From assembly GCA_000827265.1 (NCBI GenBank), contig KN834768.1, positions 45,063-109,062 on the forward strand: a DNA stretch of 64,000 nucleotides, written 5' to 3'. This document shows, one piece after another, positions 48,530 through 59,639 of this stretch. The notes below the pieces were generated by a model that did not search any database, had not been told where the DNA came from, and was given only the letters and a program-made list of their open reading frames with translations. The position numbers and the translations under genes were made by a program. How positions within the stretch are numbered: the first letter of the stretch is position 1; each line of letters opens with the position of its first letter. The DNA is from Collybiopsis luxurians FD-317 M1. Lineage: Eukaryota > Basidiomycota > Agaricomycetes > Agaricales > Omphalotaceae.

Positions 48530-48905
48530 ACAAGTAATCAGGCTGATTAAAGATACAGATTAGATTATATCTCATCCAGGCCTCTTCAATTCGTCTCAGA
48601 TCCGGTTCACCGTCCTTGAGGACGAAAACGATCATCATAACATTCCGGGAAGCAAATTACCCTCTGCGTCAATGAACAATTTCTTGCCGGATACTGCTCC
48701 GAACCACCTGAGAACATGCCAACCTCCGAAATGCTCCGAATACTTCACATAACATATGTATACTTCAGCTTGACTCTAACAAGCTCATCCCCTTCGCCAG
48801 AAAATTCTTTCTATGCAATCCTTTCGTCATCGCTGCCTCCAGCGCCCAAATACAATAAGCTCACTGACACGCTACATGGTGCAACGCGGCCAAAAATAGA
48901 GCAAG
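48530..48905 (+). repeat. Dispersed duplicated fragment P, copy 1
   Basis: Aligns in the same orientation with 58855-59225, for example TCGTCTCAGATCCGGTTCAC against TCGTCTCGGATCTGGATCAC, CATTCCGGGA in both and GCGGCCAAAAATAGA against GCGGCCAGAAATAGA. There is no coding frame in either copy. Confidence 0.75.
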
Positions 48906-48940
48906 AAGCAAACTAACATCTTGGACCCGGTTAAGTATAG

Positions 48941-49125
48941 GGTCTCGAGTGGTATAAAACTGAGGTGAGTTACGACCTTGATCCTCAGTTTCCCCAAGGG
49001 TAAAGCTTCTAGCTCACCATGGAAGTCTTCGCTCGTTCTTGCAGCAGCAGCTCTCCTCGTCGAGGCCAACCCTTTAGTTCGGCGTGGTATGTTCGCCATC
49101 TGCTGCCCAAAGATTTCTATCAGTT
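48941..49125 (+). pseudogene. Truncated copy of the small secreted protein gene
   Basis: The promoter (GGTCTCGAGTGGTATAAAAC), ATG (49019) and signal-peptide exon match 51321-51520. Two bases are missing (GCTCGTTC for GCTCTCGTTC), which throws the signal peptide out of frame. Similarity stops within intron 1. It is a dead fragment, 2.4 kb upstream of the intact gene and in the same orientation. Confidence 0.85.
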
Positions 49126-49460
49126 TTTCTCAACTCTGACTCGCGAGTTTCACGGAGGTTAAGGGTGTGATATGGCCATTATACCAGATTTTGGGTGTGA
49201 CTACAGCATTGTAATACCCCATTTCTCCAAAATGAGGTCAGTATAACTCTATCTCATACGATGTAAACTTTGGGACATTTTGGTGATCAGTGATGTGAGC
49301 CACACACCCGGTCTCTCCCTGAGCTATTTCCAGACTCCCCGCGACGCCGCTTGACTTTCTCCATCAGACTCGACGATATTCTCACAAGGAGCCGAGAAGA
49401 ATATTTAGTCGCTTCCCTCGTTCCTCGGTGTCCCAAAGCTGTCAGAAGGCAACGAATTAC
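49126..49460. other. Intergenic, nothing recognised
   Basis: No gene or repeat was identified. Confidence 0.4.
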
Positions 49461-50099
49461 GGTCTGGTGATCTATCGTCAGCCCCTACATCATCCTTGGC
49501 AGATTCACTCTCAGCTATTCCTGCTCCTCCTGCCGACCGACCTCTGTCTTCCTTGCTACCGCATCCGAAGATGCTTTGCAGCCTTTCGACGACTACGACG
49601 AGGACCATCTTGGGGCCATCACGAATCTCAATTTCACCGGTGTACTCAGTTTTGTGCTGCTTCCGTGGCGTACGCGATTTCACTAGATTCGGTTGAAGCT
49701 TGAACTAGCCACGATATTGGGTCGATGTTGGGAATTAGAGAGCTGTTCCTCAACCTGCCTTCTAATTTTTAATGCCGTGTCGCGTAAGCCCTAGAACTGG
49801 CGTTTCTATCTAGGGACCAAGCCGTGTAATACACTTCCTTCCTTCCAGATCTCCATACTTCGGCCTGAATACCTCGTGGTTCCTCAGCCCGTTATTCCCG
49901 TCTGGTGATCCATCGTCAGCCCCTGCATCATTCTTGACGAATTCACATGCAGTTGTTCTTGCACCTCCCGCCGATCTTCCTTGCTACCACATCCAAAGAA
50001 GCCTTGCAGCCTTTCGACGACTAAAACTAGGCCGGGTTTGGGGGCATCGTGAACCTCCATTTGTAGACCTGTAGCACCGGTGTGGCCGGTGTACTCAAT
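49461..50099 (-). repeat. Paired homologous fragments (49461-49649 and 49899-50099)
   Basis: Two direct copies of about 190-200 bp share a minus-strand frame with the segment VVERLQSIFGCGSKEDR in one and VVERLQGFFGCGSKEDRR in the other, preceded by an EYTG motif. Both frames are short (92 and 73 codons) and neither has a convincing start or partner exon. They could be remnants of an unrecognised duplicated gene. Confidence 0.6.
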
Positions 50100-51043
50100 A
50101 CTCAAACTTCGAGAAAGCTTTTATTCAAGCTGGCTTCTCAGCTTCCGCTCTTCCCTAGTTACATGCTTCGCTTTAGTCGCATCGTGATTTCTCAGCCCTG
50201 TTATTCCGGCAGCCTCCCAGCCATTCTAAGAATGAAGACGATGAGCCCGTGGAAGGGCGACAGCATGAATTACACTCCTGACACCCTTCTTCCTACTGCA
50301 TCCAAAAACGGTCTGGTGCGTGGAGCTCATCTGAATACTGACTTACTTTACTGATGAGAGAGAGAGAGAGATATTTAATTTTTACCGCCACACGCCACCA
50401 TTCCGGAGCCAAGAGCGGGGACCTACGTACTAGTACAGGGGTACCAAATTGTAATAGTAGAAGAGAGGTTTGAATGTAACGTAGATATTTACCTATTCTG
50501 CTGCATCGTTAACGATTTATGTAGGGAGGTTTGTTTGGAAATGAACTTTACTGATGACCACAATGACAATAAAGTCGACGATCTAGATGCTTTTTTTTCC
50601 GTCAGGATCGCGACACAACTGGCGCATTCTGTCGGATCAGTTTAATCCTTCCTCCTATGTACCGGGACCCTCCTCTAATGACTTCTGCTCTGTTCATTCG
50701 CTGAAGGAAAGGGGTTGCCCACTGCCACGTGCCGAGGTCAAAGCGTACTTTACGGAACCCGCCCGACACGGACTTGGGTTTCTACTGTTGACATTCATCT
50801 TCATAACATGTACGCATAAGTATACAATTCCAAGCTCGTGTTTATACCTTGTGTGCCTTTATAGATTCAAATCAAAGGAAGAAGACCGGGTGGTCTTGCC
50901 TAGCCCTTTGCAGTAAATTATCTCGAAGACTCGACTGTAGCATTATGTGGCAAGCCGGTTACAATGGTGCCTCGCGCGAATTGTAATCGGCTTGATGCCT
51001 GCCGTTCGAGAACTCGGTCAGACGACAAAGGTAATGAGGTAAC
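50100..51043. other. Intergenic, no gene
   Basis: A (GA)n tract lies near 50356-50371. No supported coding region. Confidence 0.5.
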
Positions 51044-51145
51044 GTCGTAGTTTTTATATCGTCGTAGTTTTTATATCGTCGTAGTTTTTATATCGTCGTA
51101 GTTTTTATATCGTCGTAGTTTTTATATCGTCGTAGTTTTTATGTC
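51044..51145 (+). repeat. 17-bp minisatellite, six units
   Basis: The unit GTCGTAGTTTTTATATC is repeated five times exactly and once with one change (ATGTC). It ends about 190 bp upstream of the TATA box of the small secreted protein gene. Confidence 0.95.
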
Positions 51146-51331
51146 CCCTTGTAGTTCCGAACATGGCCTGACAATTGAAATACTTGATGCCGAGAGTTTG
51201 CAGTTTTCCAAGGTTATGATATTCCAATTCTTCGAAAACAGCACAACCAGACCGTTCGTTCATATGCCGCAATGGACCAGACACTCGAAAACGGCCTGCA
51301 TGACCTGCGCAGGTGGTAAGGTCTCGAGTGG

Positions 51332-51338
51332 TATAAAA
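51332..51338 (+). promoter_or_regulatory. TATA box of small secreted protein gene
   Basis: TATAAAA lies 78 bp upstream of the ATG, inside a block of about 40 bp conserved in the truncated copy (48941-48980). Confidence 0.65.
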
Positions 51339-51409
51339 ACTGAGGCGAGTTACGACCCAGATCTTCAGTTCTCTTGCTCGTCTCTCAAAAAGTAATTTTC
51401 TAACCCACC

Positions 51410-52382
51410 ATGAAAGTCTTCGCTCTCGTTCTTGCAGCAGCTGCTCTCTTCGTCGAGGCCAACCCTTTGATTCGGCGCGGTATGTTCCCCATCTACTACC
51501 CAAAGATTTCTTTCAGATGCTTACATGCACGATCGATCTGGAATGCACTTCCAGACGGCGATTTCAGCTGCCCCGGCCAAACCATTGTTTCTGAGGCTTT
51601 AATGGGCGCGAACGAGGATGTTAAGCTCACCCAGTACAATTGTCCCGGTACCTCCAAACGCGAAGAGGGAGCTCTGATTGCTCGTCAAGCGGCCAGTGCC
51701 ACTATTAATGTTTGTGGAAACCAATGTAAAGTTTTTTACGCTGTCGACATGAACTTATTCTGACTATCAATCCCAACCATCTTAATCCTCTCCTAAGGCA
51801 ACACCTTCTGCTACACTCCCAGCGGCGGTGGACCTGACCCCAATGACTGCCATGTCATTGCAGATGCAATGAGGTACGAAAGTCAACACAGCGGTAAGTA
51901 TCAAAAGCATTTTTGGACCCGTGTGCCTATGTACTTACCCGGTTTCTCTTCCAAAGGCGATAGCTTCCTCATTACCATTGGGGTGGGTTCTCTTTTTTGC
52001 AATTCCTTCGTCTTCGTCTTCATCTTCCTGAGCTCTCTATTACTACTTATTCAGGTTAGCAACTTCGTCCTTATGAACTACTCCAGCTGCAAGGTTCTCT
52101 TTGTCAACCAGAACACTCAAGCTAATGAGACTTACTGTTTCACCCACTGGGTATGTTTTTTTTTGCTCGACACGGCAAATGAATACAAAATGCTGATCAC
52201 TTTTGCTCCTTTTTAGGCTACCGTTACTGACTTCATCGCTCCCAACTGTCAGTCCACCCAGAATGCTCACGGAGGACAGTGCAATGTGGCTGACGGCACC
52301 TGGTTCATCCAGTACGTTTTCGAGATCATCTATTTACCGCTTTCTTCTCATCCTTCCTTGTTACAGGGTTGCGCATAACTAA
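51410..52382 (+). CDS. Small secreted cysteine-rich protein (possible Y3-lectin-like fold)
   Basis: Seven exons: 51410-51479, 51555-51725, 51798-51893, 51957-51982, 52055-52150, 52217-52311 and 52367-52382. This gives about 190 residues. The signal peptide is MKVFALVLAAAALFVEA, then NPLIRRD, which may hold a basic processing site, and a second KRE/AR-type basic region (TSKREEGALIARQ). The mature domain shows NVCGNQCNTFCYTP, SGGGPDPNDCHVIADAM, FVLMNYSSCKVLFVNQNTQ, TYCFTHW and PNCQSTQNAHGGQCNV. Regular cysteines and the PNDCxVIADA motif occur in a family of small secreted agaricomycete proteins; a link to the Y3 glycan-binding group is from memory and weak. The first intron acceptor was chosen at 51554 because nearer ones break the frame. 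Confidence 0.8.
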
Positions 52383-52493
52383 AAGACCTTGCCTTTTGGA
52401 TTGCTGAGTTCTCGGAAAAGGCCTTCAGGTGTCGGACTTTCATTTCACAGACTCATATTTTTTATATGTAAATTTTGTATACAGCATTATCAG

Positions 52494-52800
52494 ATTGTTA
52501 ACAAGAATATCGTGACAGGAGACTTACAGGGTACACATGATTTAAAAAAACCCCAAATACAAGCTGTGAGTTGCTTTCATTGTAGCCAGCCATTGGAGGC
52601 GCGGTAAAAGATGCAATACAGTTGCAGTACAGAGTAATGGAACCAGCGTTTTCTCCTCGTCCTTTTCTTTGGACTTGTCCGTCGCCATTGAGAATCAACA
52701 TTTCAATCCCAGAATATATATACCTCTCTTTTCACGATATAGTCAATACTAGTGGTAGCATAGCATGTAAAAGAGCAATATGTAGATGAAAAAAAAGCAG
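52494..52800 (-). repeat. Duplicated fragment of F-box gene 5' region
   Basis: Aligns with 58370-58660, the 5' part and upstream DNA of the F-box/LRR pseudogene (GAGACTTACAGGGTACACAT against GAGAACTTACATGGTGCACA; GGTAGCATAGCATGTAAAAGAGCAATAT against GGTATCATAGCATGTACAAGACCAATAT). It ends abruptly where the NACHT/ankyrin relic begins. Confidence 0.7.
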
Positions 52801-52801
52801 G

Positions 52802-55800
52802 GTGGAGAAAGTAGATGGAATGAATGTTCAAATTAATGGAATCATTGATTCTACTCTAGTGGCAGTTGATACACATTCAAATGTGCAACTGGCCCATGCA
52901 TCCATGAAGGAGTTTCTGATTACTCAATACCATTCATCTCATGCTGTTGGATTGCTCAATATTGATGAACAGTTGGCACATGAACATATTGCCCAGACAT
53001 GTGTAGTGTATTTAATGGAAATCTTGGACAAGAATGATGTAGAAGATAAGATATTGCACCAGTGGCTGTGGCCCAATAACCTGGGAAGTTATGCTGTAGA
53101 GTTTTGGACAAGTCATACAAGACTGGTTGAAGGTAAAGACAATCAGAGTCAGCTACATTTAAAGATAGTGGAATTTGCTACAATCAGGGTACCATCTTTT
53201 CAAAGGTGAACTGAAATATTTAAAAGGTATCGGAGATGTAGTTGGATTGATGATTGGAAAAATGCAAGCCCAATATTCTACTTGATTTTGGAAGGGTTGC
53301 TGAAAGCAAGTCATGAGATTCTGAATTCCTACCCTGAGAGTGATCTAAAGGGAGCACTGTATGCGGCGTCGGAACATGGCCATGCAGACCTTGTTCAGAA
53401 ATTACTCAGTCGTGGTGAAGATGTCAATGCTCAGGGTGGTATTTATGACACCGCTCTTGGAGCTGCTGTAACTAATAGAAATGAGACAGTAGTGAATTTG
53501 TTACTTGAAAAGGGAGCTAATATTAATGCTCAAGGTGGCAGGTATGGCAATGCCCTTCAGATTGCTGTAGTTGCAGAAAATAACAGTATTGTGAATATTT
53601 TACTTGAGAAAGGAGCAGATATCAATGCTCAGGGTGGCAAATATGGCAATGCCCTTCAGGCTGCCGTAGCTGCAGAGAATGAGGGTATTGTGAATGTTTT
53701 ACTTGAGAAAGGAGCAGATGTCAATGTTCAGGGTGGTGAATATAGCAATGCCCTTCAGGCTGCTGTAGCTGCAAAAAATGAGGGTATTGTGAATATTTTA
53801 CTTCAGAATGGAGCTGATGTCAATGGTCAGGGCAGTGAATATTGCAATGCCCTTGAGGCTGCTGTAGCTGCAGAAAACAAGGATATTGTGAACATTTTAC
53901 TTGAGAAAGGAGCTGATGTCAATGCTCAAGGTGGCAAATATGGCAATGCCCTTCAGGCTGCTGTAGCTAAGGATAATGAGGATATTGTAAATCTTTTACT
54001 TGAGAAAGGAGCTGATGTCAATGCTCAAGGTGGTATATATGGAAATGCCCTTCAGGCTGCTGTAATCACTGAAAATGATCTTATTGTGGATCTTCTACTT
54101 GTGAAAGGAGCTGATGTGAATGCTCAGGGTGGCAAATATGGCAATGCCCTTCAGGCTGCTGCAGCCAAAGGAAATGAGGATATTGTGAATCTTTTACTTG
54201 AGAAAGGAGCTGATGTCAATGCTCAAGGTGGAAAATATGGCCATGCCCTTCAGGCTGCTGCACTCATAGGAGAAACATATATTGTTTATCTTACTGGAGA
54301 AAGGTGCTAATGTGAATGCTCCTGGTGGCAGATATGGCAATACACTTCGGGCAGCCTTCTGTGGAGACAACACGGATGATATTATTCCACTTTTACTTGA
54401 GAATGGAGTCGATATCAATGCTCTGAGTGACTCTAATGCATTTATGTCTCATAAAACTTCTGGGCAACATCTAACTACTTGGAATATTTCACTTGGAAAT
54501 AGAGCTGATACTGATGCTCTGAGTGGAAAATGTGACAATGACCTGCTTCATGCTATAGCCAAGTGTGATGAGGATATGGTAAAAGCCTTACTTGAGAAAG
54601 GAGCTGATTCCAATGCTCATGGTGGCAAATATGGGAATGCACTTCAGGCTGCTGTAGTTACAAATGAGGAGAACATTGTGAATATTTTACTTGAGAAAGG
54701 AGCTAACATCAATGCTCAGGGGGGCTTTTATGGCAGTGCCCTTCAGGCTGCTGTGGTTGAGAACAATGAAGCCATTGTGACCATTTTGCTGAAGGAAGGT
54801 GCTGATATTAATGCTCAGGGTGGCCTTTATGGCAATGCCCTTCAGGCTGCCATAGCTAAGAAAGCTGAGAATATTGTGGACATTTTACTTGAGAAAGGAG
54901 CTGATATGAAAGCTCAGGGTGGCCTTTTTGGTAATGCCCTCCAAGCTGCTGTAGCTATGGAAAATGAGGATCTTGTAAAATTTTTACTTCAGAAAGAAGC
55001 TGATGTTAATGCTCAGGGTGGCAAATATGGCAATGCTCTTCAGGCAGCTGCTGCGGTCAAGGACAATCAGGGGGTTGTAACCCTTTTACTTCAGAAAGGA
55101 GCAATTATCAATACTCAGGGTGGCATCTATGGCCATGCCCTTGAGGCCGCTGCAGCTGAGAACAATAAGGATGTTGTCAATCTTTTACTTGAGAAAGGAG
55201 CCGATGTTAATGCTTCGGGTGGTATTTATGGCAATGCCCTTCAGGCAGCTGTAGCTGTGGAAAATGAAGATATTGTGATCTGTTTAATTGAAAAAGGGGC
55301 CAATATCAATGCTCAGGGTGGCTTTTGTGGCAATGCCCTTCAGGCTGCTTCATTCACAGAAAATAAGGGACTTGTGTACCTTTTACTTGAGAAAGGAGCT
55401 GATGTCAATGCTCAGGGTGGATTTTTTGGTAATGCCCTTCAGGCAGCTGCTGCAGTTAATGAGGCTGTTGTGAATATTTTACTTGAGAAAGGAGCTAATG
55501 TCAATGCTCAGGGTGGTTTTTTGGGCAATGCCCTTCAAGCTGCTGCAAGTGGGCACAATAAGGATATTGCAAATCTTTTACTTGAAAAAGGATCAGATGT
55601 CAATGCCCAGGGTGGCTTCTATGGTAATGCCCTTCAAGCTGCTGTATTGGAAGGAGATGAAGATATTGTGAATCTTTTACTTGAGAAAGGAGCCAATGTC
55701 AATGCTCCAGGTAGCTTTTATAGCAATGCTCTTCAAGCTGCTCGGGCCAAGGAGTATAATCATATTGCTGACCTCTTGATTCAGAATGGAGCTGATATCA

Positions 55801-55826
55801 ATGCTCCGTGGCAGTTTATATCTTAA
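52802..55826 (+). pseudogene. Truncated NACHT/ankyrin receptor (pseudogene)
   Basis: Only the part after the NACHT ATPase is present. The segment 52802-53209 encodes the helical region typical before repeats (VQLAHASMKEFLITQYHS, DEQLAHEHIAQTCVVYL). The frame then ends, and the region to 53282 has stops in all frames. From 53282 an ankyrin array runs to 54310, where a probable 2-bp deletion (IVYL then a shift) ends the frame; it resumes in another frame (54288-55826). There is no Walker A or B, no N-terminal domain and no promoter. The left breakpoint joins the F-box-derived fragment at about 52800. The reading frames are otherwise open over 2.5 kb, so decay may be recent. A shorter expressed ankyrin protein cannot be excluded. 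Confidence 0.75.
53350..55800 (+). repeat. Ankyrin array, about 26 units of 99 bp
   Basis: The units follow the pattern AxENEDIVNxLLEKGADVNAQ then GGxYGNALQAAV, 33 residues each. NALQAA replaces the usual TPLHxA ankyrin motif. Many neighbouring units differ at only a few positions. One segment (about 54415-54540) is degenerate and splits the array into two blocks. Confidence 0.88.
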
Positions 55827-57141
55827 CCCCAATTTGGCTACTTTAAACAAGCGAAATGGGTATACTGTGAATGTTTTTTTTTCAAAGAGGTTAATATCAG
55901 TTATGGATCACTTGGATGGAAATGGAATACTGAGTTTGTCTAGTGGTAAAATGTGTACCTAATACAGATTCCTGACAGTCATTTGTTTTTTTTTGTTAAG
56001 ATTGATTATATTGCTAATGCTAGTCATTTCATAACACTTAAGTTACTTATACTTTGTTCACTCAAGCCAAACTACAATACTTATTACCACAAAACATGGG
56101 TTAGCAGGTTGACACAACGGGCTACGGCTCAATAGATGCATTGCTCCATTACAAGTGATAGGGTCTCAATGTGAGGATCAATGAAATGAAGTGGCAAGTC
56201 CGAATAAAAAGTCAGAAGGTAAGCAAGTGATTGAAATAAATTACAGAGGTAGGACCAGAATCCAGAACGATACAAATTCAGCCGGATGAGTAAGCTGCAA
56301 TTTATGGATCATTATGCCCCAATGGAGAGGAGTCCTAGATGGTTAACGAGACAACATTGGTATCACTTCTCACATAATGCTACTCAAAAAGGCAGGCGAA
56401 AAAAGGGAGCAACAACTTGCGTCGGCGACACTTCATGCTGGTGTGGACTTCACTTTACATCAATCACTCCTTCATCTCCAGTTCCGGCTCACCTCATCAT
56501 CCCATACAAGGACTCACATTTATCACAGCAAACCACTAGCAATCTTGAGCGTATTTGAATATGCATAATAATGCTTCCAACACAAATACTTAAGATATAC
56601 AAGCACGAATACAAGTAAGAGTAGGAATACAAGTAGTAGTAGGAATAGAGATGACAATAAAAATGGTAATGTACGCAGAATAGTATTGATTGTATGTATA
56701 TAATAGTAATAAGGTATACGAGTAGATGAATGTCTATATGAATGTCTGAACAAACCCCCCAACAACGAAAACACAAAAAACTGAAAATATAAAGTAAAAA
56801 AAAAGGGGTTCACCATGACCATGATACCGAAGGAGGAGAAAAGGAGTCAATAAGCCAGTAGCGGACGAGAATAAAAAAACGAAAAAGGAAAACTTCATCT
56901 CCCTCACTCCAGTTTGCCAACAATCCCCTCTGACCCAGACACGAGGGAGGCAGGAAACGAAAGGGGCATGGAGTCGAACAGGCAATCCAGCCCGACGTGA
57001 TGCAAATGATCTGAGCTGAAGAGAGATGAATGATACTGATACATCTCAAAGACGTAGGGAAAGTAGAAAAAAGAGGAACAAAAGCCGCAATGAGAAAAAC
57101 CGGGCCGAGCCGAGCCGAGTCCTAGCGCGTTTTGAAGCTTG
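55827..57141. other. Intergenic, AT-rich, no gene
   Basis: Many overlapping short frames arise from low-complexity sequence (repetitive GAATACAAGTA stretches at about 56600-56650). Nothing is recognised. Confidence 0.5.
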
Positions 57142-58405
57142 TCAACATACCATAACCCCACGGAACACCTTCACATTATCCGTAATCTCCAACTTCACCC
57201 CACGAAGCGCGCACGCCATCTTTAACGAGGGCAGCTGCCTATGAAGCTTTCCGCCGTCCCACAGATTCACCGTCACTGCCTTCAACGACGACGAATCACA
57301 ACCTTAGGTCACCTCGACTCGCCTTGACAGCGTCCAACACACCCTGCAGCCCCATCTCCTTATCCATCCCGAACCCCAGGTACTCCAGTGTACGGCCGCC
57401 GCAAAGTTTACTAACGGCCACACCCAAATCCCTCCCATCTTCAACACTAAACCTCTTCAAATTTGCACATTTTTCCAACACCCTTGCTGTCGCTCTCGAA
57501 CACGAAGGGAGCGCAAGGGTGGTTAGAGTGGTATGGTGGGTATGAAGGAGGTGATGTAGGACTGCTTGCGAAGTAGAAACCGAAGTAGCAGAAGCAGCGG
57601 TAGAAATCGAAGAAGAGGAAGAAGGGTCTCTTTCGAATTCCAGAGTATGAAGCGTCTCAGGCGAATGGTACAAGAGTCATCAGAAGAAATCGATGGAGGG
57701 GGAGGATTGGAAGCTCAGCCCGAGCTTTTCGAGGGAGTAGGGGAAGGGTTTGAGGGATGATGAGGAGGGTGAAGAGGATCGTGATGACGGAAGTAGAAGC
57801 TCTGGGGGCATGCCTCCAATGACGAGAGACTTGAGCGTGGTCCACACGCCGAGTAACTGTGTTAGTGCATGCCTGTTATCTGACTAATTCGTAAACCGAA
57901 ATGAAGAAATCTGGGGTCCCGATTTCAGCAGTTTAATAATACATTCGTCGAATGCACTTCCCCCCGATGAAACAGACCCATACAAAGAAAGATCCAGCCT
58001 ATCCTGTCCAGATTCCGACAAAGCATCATCCCGGTGGCGAAATTGCGCTGAGCAGGGCCGCAAGACTGGTTAGGATTGAGAGAAGCGCGGATGGAGTTTA
58101 GTATTAGGTGGCGGAAGAGAAGCTTTTGGGCGGGCAGGGACCACATTTTGCATGCTAGAGTGAAATTCCTAAAGGCAGTTTTGTTGTTCGGCTCAGATTC
58201 GTTGTAGGCTGCGTCCATTATAGTCAAGATGATTTTGAGGCAGATCATGGGTGAGTAGGAGCATGATCTGGGGGTAATAGAAAGGGAGTCTAGCGAGCAT
58301 TGTGGAACAGTTAGGTCGAAAGAAACTTGGATTTTGGAATTTGGCTGGAGCAAAGCGATCAGAGCGGTAACAGGAATATCGTAGCAGAGAACTTACATGG
58401 TGCAC
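57142..58405 (-). pseudogene. F-box/LRR-like protein (pseudogene)
   Basis: Pieces of a basidiomycete F-box/LRR protein lie in order. An F-box start THDLP shifts frame to IILTIMDAAYNES, followed by FRNFTLACKMWSLPAQKLLF and RHLIL. Then DLSLYGSVSSGGSAFDECII, a possible 41-bp intron, LLGVWTTLKSLVIGGMPPEL, YSLEKLGLSFQSSPSIDFF, YHSPETLHTLEFERDP, NLKRFSVEDGRDLGVAVSKL and a last part LKAVTVNLWDGGKLHRQLPS. The breaks are a frameshift inside the F-box, tandem TGA TGA codons after SIDFF, and another shift near 57300. Such proteins recruit substrates to SCF ubiquitin ligases; this copy looks dead. Confidence 0.65.
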
Positions 58406-58660
58406 ATCGATAGAACAGCATGAAGGACTCGGACAAGCTGTGAGTCATGTTTACAGTAGCCAGTCATCGCAGTCGCGGTAAAAGACGCGGAGCGCGACTG
58501 TGAGAAAAATTCGTTAGCCTTTTGCTCCTCGTCCTTCGAAGTTGTCTATGGCCTTCAAAATCAATCACAGAATAACATAGGTACCTCCATTTGCACCACA
58601 GAGATGTAATCAGTGGTATCATAGCATGTACAAGACCAATATACAGGAAAAAAACCAACA
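58370..58660 (-). repeat. 5' region of F-box pseudogene, source of fragment at 52494-52800
   Basis: Homologous to 52494-52800 in the same orientation. See that entry for matching segments. Confidence 0.7.
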
Positions 58661-58854
58661 TGTATTCGACTAATTTGAAGGTATATACACCTAAGCTACA
58701 CGTCTATACTCTATGAGACGACATGTATGATCTAGCACACGTCAACACTGCGCACCAAACTCGTCTGGGTATTCACATCATACATAGCACCCAGAACCTA
58801 TAGTCAAATGCATGGTATCCAGGACTCTCTGTACATTGCGTCAGGAAAGACAAC

Positions 58855-59225
58855 TCATAGACAAGTAAACCGGCTTACTGTAGTTACAAATTAAAAGATA
58901 TCTCATCAAAGCCCCTCCAATTCGTCTCGGATCTGGATCACCGTCCTTGAGGGAAGTATCGGAACAACCATGAGCTACATTCCGGGAGTAAATTATCCTC
59001 TGTTAAAGGCCAAACGTCAATGGACAAGTTCTTGCTGAATGCGGCTCCAACTCACTTGGGAATATGTCATCCTCTGAACACTTCTTGACTCTAGTATGTT
59101 CATCGCCTGCACTAGAAAACTCTCCATGCGATCTTCTCGTCATCGCCAGCCTCCAGCGCTCAAATTGACCTAACAGCACGAACACGGTACGCGGCGAAAT
59201 GCGGCCAGAAATAGAATAAGCTAAG
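58855..59225 (+). repeat. Dispersed duplicated fragment P, copy 2
   Basis: Direct copy of 48530-48905, about 10.3 kb away. Non-coding in both places. Confidence 0.75.
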
Positions 59226-59639
59226 ACGGTTCGGCATTTTAATGGTCGATGGAAAAATTCGGTGGGATTACTGAAATGGTTGAGGAAAACAAAGGGTGAT
59301 ATCATTTGGTCGACGTTTGCATTCTGAATCCAGGCTCAGTCGATTAACGGGTGCAAAGGTATCGAGAGATTCACTTTGTGTAGCGCGTTCAGAACCCTTT
59401 CACGCTTCGTCGTCAGCTCCCCAGAAATTCGTTGCTCGAAGGGCGTTAACCGCTGCGCAAATCGCTCTCTCGACAAGGCTAAATTCTTGTCTCCCTCTTT
59501 TGCTTTCGTCAATTTTTGGCCAAGAACAGTCCTAGGAACCGAGAGCTTTACGAGCGTTTCGGGGGAGAAGAGATCGTTTCAGGTTCGACGCTGGATGTGA
59601 TGTAGTAGATTGTACGCATAAAGATGTACTGTCGCTCGC
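59226..59639. other. Intergenic, no gene
   Basis: Short open frames only. Confidence 0.4.

Noticed and set aside
53209..53282. Intron joining the two parts of the NACHT/ankyrin relic
   Set aside because: The only GT-AG pairs that restore the frame give introns of about 20-36 bp, well below the usual size here.
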